From Candidatus Eiseniibacteriota bacterium (GTDB lineage: Bacteria; Joyebacterota; Joyebacteria; Joyebacterales; Joyebacteraceae), in the NCBI GenBank assembly GCA_030638405.1, contig DAOWER010000093.1, forward strand, positions 1 to 14,103: DNA of 14,103 nt. Reading direction: 5' to 3'. The notes beneath the pieces are model-generated. The model searched no databases. It saw nothing but the letters and a program-made list of their open reading frames with translations, and was not told the origin of the DNA. Shown here one piece after another: positions 13,007 through 14,103 of the stretch. The position numbers and the translations under genes were made by a program. Position 1 is the first letter of the stretch. Every line of letters starts with the position of its first letter.

Positions 13007-14103
13007 ATGAAGAAGAGACTGAAGCTCGACGTGAGCCAGGACGGAATGGAGAAGGCGGTCGCACGGTTCGCCAGGCGGCTCCTGGCGTCGGACGAGATCG
13101 ACCTGGTCTTTCTGGGTCAGTATGACGGGCAGGGCGAGGCGGTGTACGGAACCCTCGCGAGCGATCTTGACCCGGCCGTCCCCGCTCCGCTCGTGCCATA
13201 CATGAACGGCAACAAGGGCCGCGAGGCGGGGCTGGCCGCGCCGAGGAGGAGAAGCCTCAAGACGGCGGTCTTCCTGAGGCCGTGCGAGGCCAGGGCCTTC
13301 ATCGAGCTCTCCAAGCTCAAGCAGGCGGACCGGGACAGCGTGCTGCTCATCACGTGCGACTGTCCTGGGACGCTGAGCCTGGACGACTACAAGAGCTACA
13401 GGGAGAAGTACTCCGACGCGAGAGAGGGAGTAGACACGTTCTACGCGCCCTTCAGACAGGGAGGCCGCCTCGAAGGGTCCGACGTCCGCGAGTGCTGCAC
13501 CGGCTGTGACTCGCTCGCGCATCCGAACAGCGACATTCGCATGCTGGTCGTCGGAGTTCCGAACGGAGAGATGGTCATCGAGGCGGGCTCGGAACTCGGA
13601 GAACGGATGCTCGCCGGGCTGGAGGAGGACGAGCCAGGGCCGATCGACGAGAACGCGAGACGCCAGTTCGCCGAGAAGCAGAGCGAGACGCGCGCCGCGC
13701 TGGACGCGCGCTGGGACGAGGGCGTCAACTCAGTGGAGGACCTCATCTCCGTGCTGCAGTACTGCCGCAGGTGTTACAACTGCCGCGCCGAGTGTCCGAT
13801 CTGCTACTGCCGGGAGTGCATCTTCCAGACGGCCACTTTCGAGGTGACCCCCGATGCCTTCGGCAAGCGCGCCGAGCAGTTCGGCGTCGTCAAGATGCCG
13901 CCCGACACGCTCGTGTTCCACCTGACCAGGCTGAATCACATGGTGACTTCGTGCGTGGCGTGCGGCCAGTGCACGGAGGCCTGTCCGCAGGGAATCCCCG
14001 TCGGACGGCTCTTCACGGCCGTCGGTGACAAGGTGCAGAGAGTGTTCGACTACAGTGCGGGTATGGACCCGGAGGAAGAGCTACCTCAGACGGTCTTCAG
14101 AGA
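13007..14103 (+). CDS. FdhB/FrhB-like iron-sulfur flavoprotein subunit, 5' part (cut by right edge)
   Basis: The frame opens at the ATG at 13007 and runs off the window after 365 residues with no stop. The N-terminal ~230 residues resemble the F420-hydrogenase / formate-dehydrogenase beta-subunit family, with LRPCEARAF (Cys 93), TCDCPG (Cys 117, 119) and ECCTGCD (Cys 163, 164, 167). Next come two [4Fe-4S] regions: CRRCYNCRAECPICYCREC (253-271) and CVACGQCTEACPQG (316-326). In bacteria such proteins pair with formate dehydrogenase or other oxidoreductases and feed electrons to HdrA through MvhD. Bacterial members do not necessarily use F420, and the flavin cannot be decided here. The catalytic partner, if any, should be encoded just past the right edge. 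Confidence 0.85.
   Translation, partial: MKKRLKLDVSQDGMEKAVARFARRLLASDEIDLVFLGQYDGQGEAVYGTLASDLDPAVPAPLVPYMNGNKGREAGLAAPRRRSLKTAVFLRPCEARAFIELSKLKQADRDSVLLITCDCPGTLSLDDYKSYREKYSDAREGVDTFYAPFRQGGRLEGSDVRECCTGCDSLAHPNSDIRMLVVGVPNGEMVIEAGSELGERMLAGLEEDEPGPIDENARRQFAEKQSETRAALDARWDEGVNSVEDLISVLQYCRRCYNCRAECPICYCRECIFQTATFEVTPDAFGKRAEQFGVVKMPPDTLVFHLTRLNHMVTSCVACGQCTEACPQGIPVGRLFTAVGDKVQRVFDYSAGMDPEEELPQTVFR

Noticed and set aside
1..14103. CRISPR array or integron attC sites
   Set aside because: No short direct repeats with regular spacers and no attC-type core sites were seen. The only repeat pair is the two-copy element at 518 and 3714.

Overview
The window is GC-rich bacterial DNA. It looks like an anaerobe with flavin-based electron bifurcation, because the right two thirds encode heterodisulfide-reductase-like (HdrA), MvhD-like, NADH-dehydrogenase-like (NuoE/F/G) and FdhB/FrhB-like proteins full of iron-sulfur motifs. 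I cannot name the lineage. Uncultured bacterial phyla and sulfate-reducer-like groups are both plausible.

Left third (1-4200), accessory in character. Minus-strand genes: an exported protein cut by the left edge (1-186), a possible single-heme secreted cytochrome (786-1388), a DUF2867-type SDR oxidoreductase (1436-2959) and an N-terminal fragment of an AbiGi-like protein (3012-3260). Two small genes follow: a 62-residue plus-strand protein (3460-3648) and a 62-residue minus-strand Cys-containing protein (3923-4111). Between them lie an IS3-family transposase tail (about 354-551), tandem terminator-type hairpins (698-761), and two diverged copies of an unrecognised ~175 bp repeat (518-692 and 3714-3890). 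Each repeat copy sits behind a hairpin at the end of a minus-strand gene.

Centre (4190-4750). A good sigma70-type promoter (4190-4218) is followed by a 76-nt tRNA-like but degenerate cloverleaf (4235-4310), a structured leader, and an 80-residue seven-cysteine protein (4508-4750).

Right two thirds (4965-14103). Five tightly packed plus-strand genes form one apparent operon: HdrA-N/NuoE, NuoF/GltD, NuoG-N/HdrA-C/HdrA, MvhD, and an FdhB/FrhB-like protein cut by the right edge. The outstanding feature is a split HdrA. Its FAD-binding N-terminal part and first ferredoxin cysteine motif are fused to NuoE in the first gene. The second ferredoxin motif and the rest of the FAD domain lie about 4.5 kb downstream, behind a NuoG-type N-terminus and in front of a second, separate HdrA module. 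It reads as if a nuoEFG block sits inside the ferredoxin insertion of an hdrA gene. The predicted complex has NADH/FMN, NAD(P)H/FAD and two HdrA FAD sites, linked by iron-sulfur clusters and MvhD to the FdhB-like protein. The joint job would be electron bifurcation or confurcation between pyridine nucleotides, ferredoxin and a further partner, probably formate or another low-potential couple. The partner is an inference, since the catalytic subunit is not in the window.
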